Positions 8,200 through 15,739 of a DNA stretch of 17,078 nucleotides are shown here, piece by piece. Within the stretch, counting starts at the first letter, position 1; every line of letters begins with the position of its first letter. A program made the translations under genes and the position numbers. The stretch lies in NCBI GenBank assembly GCA_934418055.1, contig CAKRWX010000022.1:1-17078 (forward strand). Direction: 5' to 3'. A model generated the notes under the pieces. The model worked only from the letters and a program-made list of their open reading frames with translations. It was not told the DNA's origin and ran no database searches. This stretch comes from an uncultured Lachnospiraceae bacterium (lineage in GTDB: Bacteria > Bacillota > Clostridia > Lachnospirales > Lachnospiraceae).

Positions 8200-9468
8200 A
8201 TGGAAAAGAAACCATTTGTGACCCTGGAGCAGGTTCAGGAGATGACCAAGACTTACCCGACGCCATTCCATCTGTATGATGAGAAGGGAATCCGGGAGAA
8301 CGCGAAGCGTCTGAAAGAGGCATTTGCGTGGAACAAAGGCTTCCGCGAGTATTTCGCGGTGAAAGCGACTCCAAACCCATTTATCTTAAATATTTTAAAA
8401 GATTATGGCTGCGGAACCGACTGCTCTTCCCTGACCGAACTGATGATGTCTGATGCCTGTGGTTTCCACGGACATGAGATCATGTTCTCCTCCAACGACA
8501 CTCCGCCAGAGGAGTTCAAGTTTGCCAACGATCTTGGTGCTATCATCAACTTAGACGATATCACCCATATCCAGTGCGTAGAGGACACGGTCGGCTATAT
8601 CCCGGAGACCATCAGCTGCCGTTACAATCCAGGCGGCCTGTTCAAGATCAGCAACGACATCATGGACAACCCAGGCGATGCTAAATACGGCATGACCACT
8701 GAGCAGATCTTCGAGGCATTCAAGATCTTAAAAGCAAAAGGCGCGAAAAACTTCGGTATTCATGCATTCTTAGCAAGCAACACCGTGACTAACGAGTATT
8801 ATCCAATGTTAGCGAAAGTTCTCTTCGAGGTGGCAGTGAAACTGCACAAGGAGACCGGTGCAGACATTAAGTTCATCAACCTTTCCGGCGGCATCGGCAT
8901 CCCATACCGCCCAGAGCAGGAGCCAAACGACATTCTTGCCATCGGTGAGGGCGTAAGAAAGGTATACGAGGAAGTTTTAGTACCAGCAGGCATGGGCGAT
9001 GTAGCTCTCTACACCGAGCTTGGCCGTTTCATGCTGGCACCATACGGATGCCTGGTAACCAAAGCCATCCACGAGAAACATACTCATAAAGAGTACATCG
9101 GTGTTGATGCCTGCGCCGTCAACTTAATGCGTCCGGCTATGTACGGTGCATACCATCACATCACCGTCCTGGGCAAAGAAAACGCTCCATGCGACCATAA
9201 ATATGACGTCACCGGTTCCCTGTGCGAGAACAACGATAAATTCGCCATCGACCGCATGCTCCCACAGATCGACATGGGCGACTACCTGGTGATCCACGAC
9301 ACCGGAGCCCACGGCTTCTCCATGGGTTACAACTACAACGGCAAATTAAAATCCGCCGAGCTGCTTCTGAAAGAGGATGGCTCCGTCCAGATGATCCGCC
9401 GTGCCGAGACGCCAAAGGATTACTTTGCGACATTTGATTTCTGCGATATTATGAAGAAATACCTGTAA
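8200..9468 (+). CDS. lysA: Diaminopimelate decarboxylase
   Basis: PLP-dependent fold-III decarboxylase converting meso-diaminopimelate to L-lysine and CO2; 422 residues, normal length. The PLP lysine is K55 in YFAVKA. The glycine loop is SGGIGIPY (229-236). The substrate/PLP loop has ELGR (273-276). VDACAVNLMRPAMYGAYH (302-319) matches the LysA pattern. The catalytic cysteine of the partner subunit is in GSLCENND (C342, E343), and GAHGFSMGYNYN (369-380) ends the active site. The segment GIHAFLASNT (187-196) differs from the common HxHIGS motif, so it belongs to a divergent branch and related amino-acid decarboxylase activity cannot be excluded. Start: GAGGAG at 8186-8191 is 8 nt from the ATG at 8200 but only 2 nt from the in-frame ATG at 8194. 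Expressed from its own promoter and closed by the 9551-9588 terminator. Confidence 0.87.
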   Translation: MEKKPFVTLEQVQEMTKTYPTPFHLYDEKGIRENAKRLKEAFAWNKGFREYFAVKATPNPFILNILKDYGCGTDCSSLTELMMSDACGFHGHEIMFSSNDTPPEEFKFANDLGAIINLDDITHIQCVEDTVGYIPETISCRYNPGGLFKISNDIMDNPGDAKYGMTTEQIFEAFKILKAKGAKNFGIHAFLASNTVTNEYYPMLAKVLFEVAVKLHKETGADIKFINLSGGIGIPYRPEQEPNDILAIGEGVRKVYEEVLVPAGMGDVALYTELGRFMLAPYGCLVTKAIHEKHTHKEYIGVDACAVNLMRPAMYGAYHHITVLGKENAPCDHKYDVTGSLCENNDKFAIDRMLPQIDMGDYLVIHDTGAHGFSMGYNYNGKLKSAELLLKEDGSVQMIRRAETPKDYFATFDFCDIMKKYL

Positions 9469-9550
9469 TTGGGAACAATCTGCAATTAAGAACAAGAAAT
9501 TTTAAGAATTTTAGATACTACAGATTGAATGAACAATTACTGATACGCCA

Positions 9551-9588
9551 GCGGAGCGCTTCCCACAAGGAAGCCGCTCCGCCTTTTT
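9551..9588 (+). terminator. Strong intrinsic terminator after lysA
   Basis: GCGGAGCG plus CTTCC pairs with GGAAG plus CGCTCCGC with one bulged C and a CACAA loop, followed by TTTTT at 9584-9588. Confidence 0.9.
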
Positions 9589-9657
9589 GCATACAAAAGG
9601 AAATTAAGCTTTTTTCTTGCGGCCCCATTGCCAACACCGCCAAACCACCATTTCCTC

Positions 9658-9689
9658 AAAAGAAAAACCCCGTATCAATCGATACGGGG
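9658..9689 (-). terminator. Intrinsic terminator facing left, with no obvious gene
   Basis: CCCCGTATC (9668-9676) and GATACGGGG (9681-9689) form a perfect 9-bp stem with a 4-nt loop. The run of A at 9663-9667 gives a T-run only on the minus strand, followed by further T-rich sequence. The plus side after the stem has no T-run, so the terminator acts leftwards. The only annotated genes around it are on the plus strand. Confidence 0.75.
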
Positions 9690-9753
9690 CATATTCTTGT
9701 GATTGTTTTTTCTTTAGGATTTAGGATTTTTGTTAAAGGATAAAGGATTGTGA

Positions 9754-9783
9754 TTGTGCGATTTCTTATGGTCTAAGTATAGA
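9754..9783 (+). promoter_or_regulatory. Weak candidate promoter for the subtilase gene
   Basis: TTGTGC (9754-9759) and TATAGA (9778-9783) with an 18-nt spacer. It lies about 200 nt upstream of the GTG start. Nothing better was seen closer to the gene. Confidence 0.3.
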
Positions 9784-9992
9784 ATACCACCCCCAGAAAA
9801 GATTGTAGATTCATTAAAGTAATTATGAAGAAAATCTTAAGATTTGAATATTCCCCCTACAACCTATTAAGAAATTCGCAAGAAACTCCCCTAAAAAAGA
9901 TAGAATTTCACTCCAACCTCCCATCCCAGCGCCCTCTTCTTAAATTCCTGCATACCATAAAATAAGAATACCCCACAAGAAAGGCACTCCAA

Positions 9993-10886
9993 GTGGACTA
10001 TGTCAGAACCTTAATTCACTGCAATGGCCCCGCCTCTGAAGGTCTCACTGGCAAAGGCGTAGGCGTCGCAGTGCTTGACACGGGGATTTTCCCCCATATA
10101 GATTTCGAAGACCGCATTGCCGGATTCTACGATGCTGTGGGCCATCGCCTCACCCCCTACGACGACAATGGCCACGGTACCCACATCGCGGCCATCATTG
10201 GCGGCAGCGGCAGACAATCCGGTGGAAAATACGCAGGAATCGCACCAGAAAGCCATATTATCGCAGTAAAAGTATTAGATCCCTCCGGAAATGGATATGC
10301 TTCTGATGTACTTGCCGGTCTGAGCTGGATCCGGAGGCAGAAAGACCGCTTAGGAATCCGGATCGTCAACATTTCCGTAGGGTCTTACGCCGGGAAATAC
10401 ATGAGCGAGGACTCCGCCCTGGTGCGGGGCGTGGAGGCGGCATGGGATGACGGCCTGGTGGTCGTGGTGGCGGCGGGAAACCATGGGCCTGCCAACATGA
10501 GCGTGACCACGCCGGGAATCAGCCGGAAGGTGATCACCGTAGGCTGCTCCGATGATCATAAGAAGGTACTGGTCCGGGGTAATGTGATGGTGGACTATTC
10601 TGGCCGCGGCCCAACCGCCGCCTGCATCTGCAAGCCGGAGATCATCGCCCCAGGTGCCAAAGTGGTCAGCTGCACCAACCGGAGCGGCCAGTATTCCATG
10701 AAAAGCGGCACTTCCATGGCAACTCCTGTGGCAGCAGGTGCCATTGCCTTACTATTAGAAAAATATCCTCATTTAAGCAACCGAGACGTGAAACTTCGTT
10801 TAAAAGAACGGGCGGTGGATTTAAAACTGCCGAAAAACCAGCAGGGATGGGGTTTTTTGGACGTGGAAAGGCTTCTGCAGGAATAA
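9993..10886 (+). CDS. Subtilisin-like serine protease (S8), cytoplasmic type without propeptide
   Basis: 297 residues consisting of little more than the S8 catalytic domain. The catalytic set is complete: D29 in AVLDTGI, H61 in NGHGTH, oxyanion N163 in AAGNHGP, and S241 in GTSMATP. There is no signal peptide and no N-terminal I9 propeptide; only 28 residues precede the catalytic Asp, so it is probably intracellular. Bacillus intracellular subtilisins carry a short inhibitory N-terminal extension (LIPY-type), which I do not see here. The start is GTG, with AGAAAGG 8 nt upstream. Cysteines are unusually many for an S8 protease (C10, C185, C211, C213, C227), which could fit redox control, but that is inference. 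The gene is flanked by a gene-free region and the rel promoter and looks monocistronic; no terminator was seen after it. Confidence 0.88.
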   Translation: MDYVRTLIHCNGPASEGLTGKGVGVAVLDTGIFPHIDFEDRIAGFYDAVGHRLTPYDDNGHGTHIAAIIGGSGRQSGGKYAGIAPESHIIAVKVLDPSGNGYASDVLAGLSWIRRQKDRLGIRIVNISVGSYAGKYMSEDSALVRGVEAAWDDGLVVVVAAGNHGPANMSVTTPGISRKVITVGCSDDHKKVLVRGNVMVDYSGRGPTAACICKPEIIAPGAKVVSCTNRSGQYSMKSGTSMATPVAAGAIALLLEKYPHLSNRDVKLRLKERAVDLKLPKNQQGWGFLDVERLLQE

Positions 10887-10889
10887 AAC

Positions 10890-10918
10890 TTGCATTTTTG
10901 TATAAATAAATTTATAAT
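10890..10918 (+). promoter_or_regulatory. Sigma-A promoter of rel
   Basis: TTGCAT (10890-10895) and a perfect TATAAT (10913-10918) with a 17-nt spacer, starting right after the subtilase stop. The predicted start is near 10925. The leader then contains a small hairpin at its 5' end, CCGTG (10929-10933) with CACGG (10939-10943). Confidence 0.75.
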
Positions 10919-10973
10919 AATACCCATACCGTGATTAGCACGGATTATGAATACGTTGGAGAAGGTGATATTT

Positions 10974-13253
10974 ATGGCACAGGAGCCCTCAAAAAAATTA
11001 AATGAAAAAGAACTGGAAGCACCGGCGTCCTTCACCAGCCCGGATGTGTTATACCAGGATCTGATCAGAACCATTCATCAGTATCATCCGTCTGATGATA
11101 TCAGCATGGTGGAGAAGGCTTACCGTGTAGCCAATGAATGTCACAAAGATCAGAAACGAAAATCAGGGGAACCTTATATCATTCACCCCTTATGTGTGGC
11201 GATCATTCTGGCAGATCTGGAGATGGATAAAGAGACCATCGCAGCAGGACTTTTACATGATGTGGTAGAAGATACCGGCATGACCTTAGATGAGCTGTCT
11301 AAGGAGTTTGGAACTGAGGTTTCCTTCTTAGTAGATGGTGTTACCAAGCTGACCCAGCTGTCTTGGGATAAAGATAAGGTAGAGATCCAGGCGGAGAACC
11401 TGCGGAAGATGTTCTTAGCCATGGCGAAAGATATCCGAGTGATCATTATCAAACTGGCGGACCGTCTTCACAACATGCGTACCGGCCAGTTCTGGAAGCC
11501 GGAGAAGCAGAAGGAGAAGGCAAGGGAGACCCTGGAGATCTACGCGCCCATCGCGGACCGTCTTGGTATTTCCAAAATTAAGATCGAGTTGGATGATCTG
11601 TCCCTTCGTTTCTTAAAACCGGACGTTTATTACGATCTGGTGGAGAAAGTAAATCTGCGGAAAGACTCCAGAGACGAGTTTGTCCAGGAGATCGTGACGG
11701 AAGTCCAGCATCACATGAAAGAGGCCGGAATCGAAGCAACGGTCTACGGACGTGTGAAACATTATTTCAGTATCTATAAGAAGATGATCAACCAGAATAA
11801 GACCTTAGAGCAGATCTATGACCTGTTTGCGGTCCGGATTATGGTTGACAGCGTGAAAGACTGTTATGCGGCCCTGGGTGTGATCCATGAGATGTATAAG
11901 CCGATCCCAGGCCGTTTCAAAGATTATATTGCCATGCCGAAGCAGAACATGTATCAGTCCCTGCATACCACTCTGATCGGCAACAACGGACAGCCATTTG
12001 AGATCCAGATCCGTACTTACGAGATGCACCGCACGGCAGAATATGGTATCGCTGCCCATTGGAAATACAAAGAGAGCGGAAGCGGAGCGATCGCTGAGGG
12101 AAGCGCCGAGGCCAAGTTAAGCTGGTTGCGCCAGATTCTGGAGTGGCAGAGAGATACGGATGACTCCAAAGAGTTCTTAAGTATGGTAAAAGGCGACCTG
12201 GATCTGTTCTCTGACAGTGTGTACTGCTTCACCCCGTCCGGTGATGTAAAGACACTGCCAAGCGGTTCCACGCCGATTGATTTTGCTTATTCTATCCACA
12301 GTGCTGTGGGTAATAAGATGGTTGGTGCCAGAGTCAATGGAAAACTGGTAAATATCGACTATGTGATCCAGAATGGTGATCAGATTGAGATCATTACGTC
12401 CCAGAACTGCAAGGGACCGAGCCGTGACTGGTTATCCCTGGTGAAGAGCACCCAGGCGAAGAACAAGATCAACCAGTGGTTCAAGAATGAGTTAAAAGAG
12501 GATAATATTGTCCGTGGTAAAGAGCTGATCGACCGCTACTGCAAGGCCAAGGGCATTAACTGGCCGGATCTGAACAAGCCGGAGTTCATGGACAAGGTGA
12601 TGAAGCGTTACGCCTTTAAGGACTGGGATTCTGTCCTGGCTTCCATCGGACACGGCGGTCTGAAAGAGGGCCAGGTCATCAATAAGATGATGGAAGAGCG
12701 GGTCAAGAAGATCAAACGGGAAGTCACCGACGCCACCATTTTAGATGGCATCGGCGATATGAACGGAAAGGCTCCGGAGACCAAGAAATCCAAGAATGGC
12801 ATCGTGGTAAAAGGCATTCACGATGTGGCGGTCCGGTTCTCCAGATGCTGCAGCCCGGTTCCAGGCGATGAGATCGTTGGTTTCGTCACCAGAGGGCGCG
12901 GTGTGTCCATCCACCGGACGGATTGTATCAATATTATCAATCTTCCAGAGTCTGAGCGGAGCCGTCTGATCGACGCAGAGTGGCAGCAGCCAGAGGACGG
13001 AGACAGCAAAGAGCGGTATTCCACCGAGATCCAGATCTTTGCAAATAACCGGATCGGTATGTTCGTGGATATTTCCAAGGTATTTACTGAGCGGCAGATC
13101 GACATTACTTCCATGAATGTCCGCACCAGCAAACAGGGCAAAGCGACCATCGTGATGACCTTTGATATTCATGGAATCGAGGAACTGAACCGACTGACCG
13201 ATAAGCTGCGTCAGATCGATGGAGTTCTGGATATAGAGAGAACGGCAGGCTAA
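10974..13253 (+). CDS. rel: Bifunctional (p)ppGpp synthetase/hydrolase (Rel/RSH)
   Basis: Makes and degrades the alarmone (p)ppGpp in the stringent response. 759 residues, full length for a long RSH protein. Order of domains: HD hydrolase (~40-200) with H71, the HD pair 95-96 in LLHDVVEDT and D163 in LADRLHN; synthetase (~250-365) with FAVRIMVD and RFKDYIAMPK (RFKD type, usual in bifunctional enzymes); TGS (~414-474); a conserved Cys region RCCSPVPGD...HRTDC (C625, C626, C651); and a C-terminal ACT domain (~684-757). Hydrolase motifs look intact, so both activities are expected. Start: ATG at 10974 has GAAGGTGAT just upstream, whereas the in-frame ATG at 10947 lacks a ribosome binding site. 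Own promoter at 10890-10918. The MBL and hemZ genes follow, an order I recall as common in clostridia. Confidence 0.95.
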   Translation: MAQEPSKKLNEKELEAPASFTSPDVLYQDLIRTIHQYHPSDDISMVEKAYRVANECHKDQKRKSGEPYIIHPLCVAIILADLEMDKETIAAGLLHDVVEDTGMTLDELSKEFGTEVSFLVDGVTKLTQLSWDKDKVEIQAENLRKMFLAMAKDIRVIIIKLADRLHNMRTGQFWKPEKQKEKARETLEIYAPIADRLGISKIKIELDDLSLRFLKPDVYYDLVEKVNLRKDSRDEFVQEIVTEVQHHMKEAGIEATVYGRVKHYFSIYKKMINQNKTLEQIYDLFAVRIMVDSVKDCYAALGVIHEMYKPIPGRFKDYIAMPKQNMYQSLHTTLIGNNGQPFEIQIRTYEMHRTAEYGIAAHWKYKESGSGAIAEGSAEAKLSWLRQILEWQRDTDDSKEFLSMVKGDLDLFSDSVYCFTPSGDVKTLPSGSTPIDFAYSIHSAVGNKMVGARVNGKLVNIDYVIQNGDQIEIITSQNCKGPSRDWLSLVKSTQAKNKINQWFKNELKEDNIVRGKELIDRYCKAKGINWPDLNKPEFMDKVMKRYAFKDWDSVLASIGHGGLKEGQVINKMMEERVKKIKREVTDATILDGIGDMNGKAPETKKSKNGIVVKGIHDVAVRFSRCCSPVPGDEIVGFVTRGRGVSIHRTDCINIINLPESERSRLIDAEWQQPEDGDSKERYSTEIQIFANNRIGMFVDISKVFTERQIDITSMNVRTSKQGKATIVMTFDIHGIEELNRLTDKLRQIDGVLDIERTAG

Positions 13254-13264
13254 GGAGCCGCCGA

Positions 13265-13300
13265 GAAAAGAGTTCCAGTGTATGGGACTCTTTTCGTGTT
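13265..13300 (+). terminator. Probable terminator after rel
   Basis: GAAAAGAGTTCC (13265-13276) pairs with GGGACTCTTTTC (13284-13295) with one G.U; the loop is AGTGTAT. The T-tract is partly inside the stem (TTTTCGTGTT follows the GC core), so termination may be incomplete and allow read-through to the MBL gene. Confidence 0.55.
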
Positions 13301-13303
13301 CTA

Positions 13304-13374
13304 TGCTGATACAGGGTTCCAAGACCAAAAGTTCGACGGGAGAGTGCGAAACACGCAGCAATCCGACATCAGCA
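13304..13374 (+). other. Possible structured leader upstream of the MBL gene
   Basis: TGCTGAT (13304-13310) and ATCAGCA (13368-13374) enclose about 70 nt that can hold further short stems such as GTG-CGAAA-CAC. It lies between the rel terminator and the MBL ribosome binding site. I do not recognise a known RNA family. A 29-codon ORF (13303-13392) spans it but has no ribosome binding site. Confidence 0.3.
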
Positions 13375-13405
13375 GTAAGAAAACAGTTTTGAGATAGGAG
13401 GGCAC

Positions 13406-14059
13406 ATGTCAGATATTAAGATTAAGAGGTGCGTGGTCGGCATGATCAGCACCAACTGTTATATTGTATACAAAGAACCACAGGGAGAGGAAAATCCCTG
13501 CATCATCATCGATCCAGGTGACAACGCCCCATATCTGGCGAAATTATGCCGGGATGAGAAATTAACTCCACAGGCGATCCTGCTGACCCACGGCCATTTC
13601 GATCATATGATGGCGGCGGACGAGCTGCGGAAAACCTTCCAGATCCCCATTTACGCAGGGGAGAAAGAGGTAGAATTACTGGCAGACCCGGATATGAACG
13701 TCAGCAAATTAGGCGGCGAGTGCGTCAGCTTAAACGTGGACAGGCTGCTGCGGGATGGCGAGACACTGGATTTCCTGGGAGAAGAGTGGAAGGTATTATT
13801 TACCCCTGGCCACACAGGAGGCGGCGTCTGCTATTATTTAAAGGATCAGAAGATGCTGTTCAGCGGTGACACGCTGTTTGACCAGTCGGTGGGAAGAACA
13901 GATCTGCCTACGGGAAGCGGCAGGGCCATCATTGATTCGGTGACCAGAGTGTTATTTGCGCTGCCGGACGATGTGATGGTGTATCCGGGACATGGCGATG
14001 AGACCAGCATTGGGTATGAGAAGCTGCATAATCCGGTTGCCCATTATGCAGGAAGATAG
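13406..14059 (+). CDS. MBL-fold metallo-hydrolase (glyoxalase II-like)
   Basis: 217 residues, a compact cytoplasmic metallo-beta-lactamase fold. Metal ligands are visible: THGHFDH (H62, H64, D66, H67), H136 in TPGHTGG, D155 in FSGDTLF, and H196 in YPGHGDET. The PGHTGGGVCYYL and GDTLFDQSVGRTDLP segments are typical of the GloB-like branch often annotated as hydroxyacylglutathione hydrolase. Clostridia generally lack glutathione, so the real thioester or other substrate is unknown. Ribosome binding site AGGAGG at 13396-13401. hemZ starts 10 nt after its stop, so the two are co-transcribed. Confidence 0.9.
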   Translation: MSDIKIKRCVVGMISTNCYIVYKEPQGEENPCIIIDPGDNAPYLAKLCRDEKLTPQAILLTHGHFDHMMAADELRKTFQIPIYAGEKEVELLADPDMNVSKLGGECVSLNVDRLLRDGETLDFLGEEWKVLFTPGHTGGGVCYYLKDQKMLFSGDTLFDQSVGRTDLPTGSGRAIIDSVTRVLFALPDDVMVYPGHGDETSIGYEKLHNPVAHYAGR

Positions 14060-14069
14060 AGGAGAGAAC

Positions 14070-15572
14070 ATGGTAGGAATTGTATTAAATGATAATGCGT
14101 ATGAGCAGGATATCCGGGAACTTTTGATGGCGTTCTGTCCAGGAGAGGAGATCGTCCATGAGGCCCATCCGAACCTGCGGTTCTGCGTGGAGGGAATTTT
14201 AAGCGAGGACCGGACAGAGTTTGAGCTTTGTCTGGTATTTGAGGGGAGCGCCAGCTTCCGGGCATTGGCTATGGAAGAACTGGAACCAGAGATCCAGGCA
14301 GAATGCCGTGCAGCCTGGGAGAGCAATGTGCTGAAGGTCAATTACGATGATCGTTTTGAGACCAAGAACCAGATCAAACGGAGATTATACGTGCTTCTCA
14401 TGGAACAGACTGGCAAGAAGCTTCCATGGGGAACGCTGACTGGAATCCGTCCAACCAAGATTGCCATGACGAAAATGGCGGAGGGCGACACGCCGGAGCA
14501 GGTGTTCCGTTACATGAAGCAGACATATTTCACCAGCAACGAGAAGATCAACCTGTGCATTGAGATTGCCCAGAGGGAAGAAAAGCTGCTTTCTGCCATC
14601 GATTACCGGAATGGTTACAGCCTTTATATCGGAATCCCATTCTGCCCAACCACCTGTTTATATTGCTCTTTCACTTCTTATCCGATTGGCCGTTGGCAGG
14701 GAAGAACCGGAGAATATTTTAACGCATTATTTAAGGAAATGGACTATGTGGCGGAGAAGAAGAAAGGCTGTACCCTGGATACAGTTTATTTTGGAGGCGG
14801 CACGCCAACATCCCTGTCACCAGAGGATTTAGACACGTTGATCACGAAGCTGAAAAATACCTTTGATTTCTCTACAGTCCAGGAATTTACCGTGGAGGCG
14901 GGAAGACCGGACAGCATCACCAGAGAGAAGCTGGAAGTGCTGAAAAAACACGGTGTCACCCGTATTTCCATCAATCCGCAGACCATGAAGCAGGAAACTC
15001 TGAAGATCATCGGCCGCCGTCATACAGTGGAGGACGTGAAAGACCGTTTCCACATGGCGAGAGAATTAGGCTTTGACAACATCAACATGGATCTGATCAT
15101 CGGACTGCCAGAGGAAGATTTGGATGATGTGCGGGCTACCATGGAGCAGGTGAAGGAGTTAGGTCCGGACAGTTTAACCGTCCATTCCCTGGCCATCAAG
15201 CGCGCCGCCAGACTGAACACCATGAAAGAGGTCTATAAAGACTTAAAGATCACCAACACCCAGGAGATGATCGACCTGACCGCGGAATATGCCAGAGGCA
15301 TGGGATTAGAGCCGTATTATCTGTACCGTCAGAAAAATATGGCAGGGAACTTTGAAAATGTGGGATATGCCAAGCCTGGAAAAGCATGTCTTTATAACTG
15401 CCTGATAATGGAAGAAAAACAAAACATCATCGGTTGTGGAGCCGGGACAACGACTAAAATATTGTTCCCTGGAAACCGATTGGAACGATGTGAAAATGTC
15501 AAAGATGTGGCTATTTATATAGAGAAAATCGATGAAATGATTAAGAGAAAAGATGAACTTTTGAGTCGGTAG
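14070..15572 (+). CDS. hemZ: HemZ, radical SAM coproporphyrinogen III dehydrogenase-like protein
   Basis: 500 residues, the usual HemZ length. An N-terminal ~180-residue region special to HemZ contains LPWGTLTGIRPTK (118-130). The radical SAM core follows with CPTTCLYC (C192, C196, C199) binding the [4Fe-4S] cluster, FGGGTPTSL at 241-249 and the HemN-like DLIIGLPEE (341-349). The C-terminus carries GKACLYNCLIMEEKQNIIGCGAG. HemZ is thought to act in oxygen-independent heme synthesis, but this assignment rests on homology and many carriers lack a full heme pathway. Start ATG at 14070 with AGAGGAG 5 nt upstream; upstream in-frame ATGs lie inside the MBL gene. Odd: from about codon 445 codon use changes abruptly (ATA x3, CGA x2, CAA), which suggests the 3' end was replaced when the adjacent element integrated. 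Confidence 0.9.
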   Translation: MVGIVLNDNAYEQDIRELLMAFCPGEEIVHEAHPNLRFCVEGILSEDRTEFELCLVFEGSASFRALAMEELEPEIQAECRAAWESNVLKVNYDDRFETKNQIKRRLYVLLMEQTGKKLPWGTLTGIRPTKIAMTKMAEGDTPEQVFRYMKQTYFTSNEKINLCIEIAQREEKLLSAIDYRNGYSLYIGIPFCPTTCLYCSFTSYPIGRWQGRTGEYFNALFKEMDYVAEKKKGCTLDTVYFGGGTPTSLSPEDLDTLITKLKNTFDFSTVQEFTVEAGRPDSITREKLEVLKKHGVTRISINPQTMKQETLKIIGRRHTVEDVKDRFHMARELGFDNINMDLIIGLPEEDLDDVRATMEQVKELGPDSLTVHSLAIKRAARLNTMKEVYKDLKITNTQEMIDLTAEYARGMGLEPYYLYRQKNMAGNFENVGYAKPGKACLYNCLIMEEKQNIIGCGAGTTTKILFPGNRLERCENVKDVAIYIEKIDEMIKRKDELLSR

Positions 15573-15579
15573 TGAACGA

Positions 15580-15625
15580 GTGAAATGGTACATCAAAAAG
15601 TGAAAAGTACATCAAAAATACATCA
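15580..15625 (+). repeat. Direct repeats next to the hemZ stop
   Basis: Two nearly identical units stand in tandem: GTGAAATGGTACATCAAAAA (15580-15599) and GTGAAAAGTACATCAAAAA (15600-15618). A third partial copy of TACATCA follows at 15619-15625. TACATCA therefore occurs at 15589, 15608 and 15619. They could be arm-type sites for an integrase or excisionase, or a repressor site. Confidence 0.6.
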
Positions 15626-15633
15626 CTTTTTTT
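15595..15633 (+). terminator. AT-rich hairpin, candidate hemZ terminator
   Basis: AAAAAGTGA (15595-15603) and TCACTTTTT (15623-15631) are perfect arms with a 19-nt loop, ending in seven Ts. The low GC makes it a weak terminator; it overlaps the direct repeats. A second short palindrome, TACCA-N8-TGGTA, follows at about 15633-15650. Confidence 0.45.
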
Positions 15634-15688
15634 ACCAATAATTTCTGGTAGTGCGTTTTAAAAGCTGAATATTGTATGTAGTTACCTT

Positions 15689-15730
15689 AAAGGACAGACC
15701 TGTCTGGATACGGCAGGAATGTCCTTTTTC
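15689..15730 (+). terminator. Terminator/attenuator in the leader of the element operon
   Basis: AAAGGACA (15689-15696) pairs with TGTCCTTT (15720-15727). Inside, CCTGTC pairs with GGCAGG (one G.U) around a 7-nt loop. The T-run is at 15725-15729. It sits 40 nt before the DUF6075-like start, so it either shields the operon from upstream transcription or works as an attenuator. Confidence 0.75.
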
Positions 15731-15739
15731 TGTTATAGT
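15731..15739 (+). promoter_or_regulatory. Extended -10 promoter candidate for the element operon
   Basis: TGTTATAGT matches the extended -10 pattern TGnTATAAT with one mismatch and directly follows the terminator T-run. No good -35 is visible. The start would be near 15746, leaving a 24-nt leader. Confidence 0.35.

Larger units (their letters stand above)
9469..9992. other. Gene-free intergenic region of 524 bp
   Basis: No credible gene seen. It holds a weak inverted repeat (CAATCTG 9476-9482 with CAGATTG 9521-9527), the lysA terminator, a minus-strand terminator at about 9658-9689, AT-rich short repeats at 9691-9760 (TTTAGGAT/TTAGGAT, AAAGGAT twice, TTGTGATTGT twice), a weak plus promoter, and a C-rich, G-poor stretch at about 9846-9992. 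The plus ORF at 9525-9743 crosses two hairpins and is not credible. Confidence 0.6.

Noticed and set aside
9525..9743. 72-codon plus-strand ORF after lysA
   Set aside because: It crosses two perfect transcription terminator hairpins (9551-9588 and 9668-9689) and has no ribosome binding site.
12741..13361. 206-codon minus-strand ORF over the 3' end of rel
   Set aside because: It is antisense to the Rel ACT/Cys region, whose protein motifs are clear, and has no family-like motifs of its own.
14786..15223. Several minus-strand ORFs within hemZ
   Set aside because: They are antisense shadows of the radical SAM domain without ribosome binding sites or motifs.
15580..15625. Short CRISPR-like array (TACATCA units)
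   Set aside because: Only two and a half copies with 11-19-nt periods, no spacers of constant length and no cas genes.
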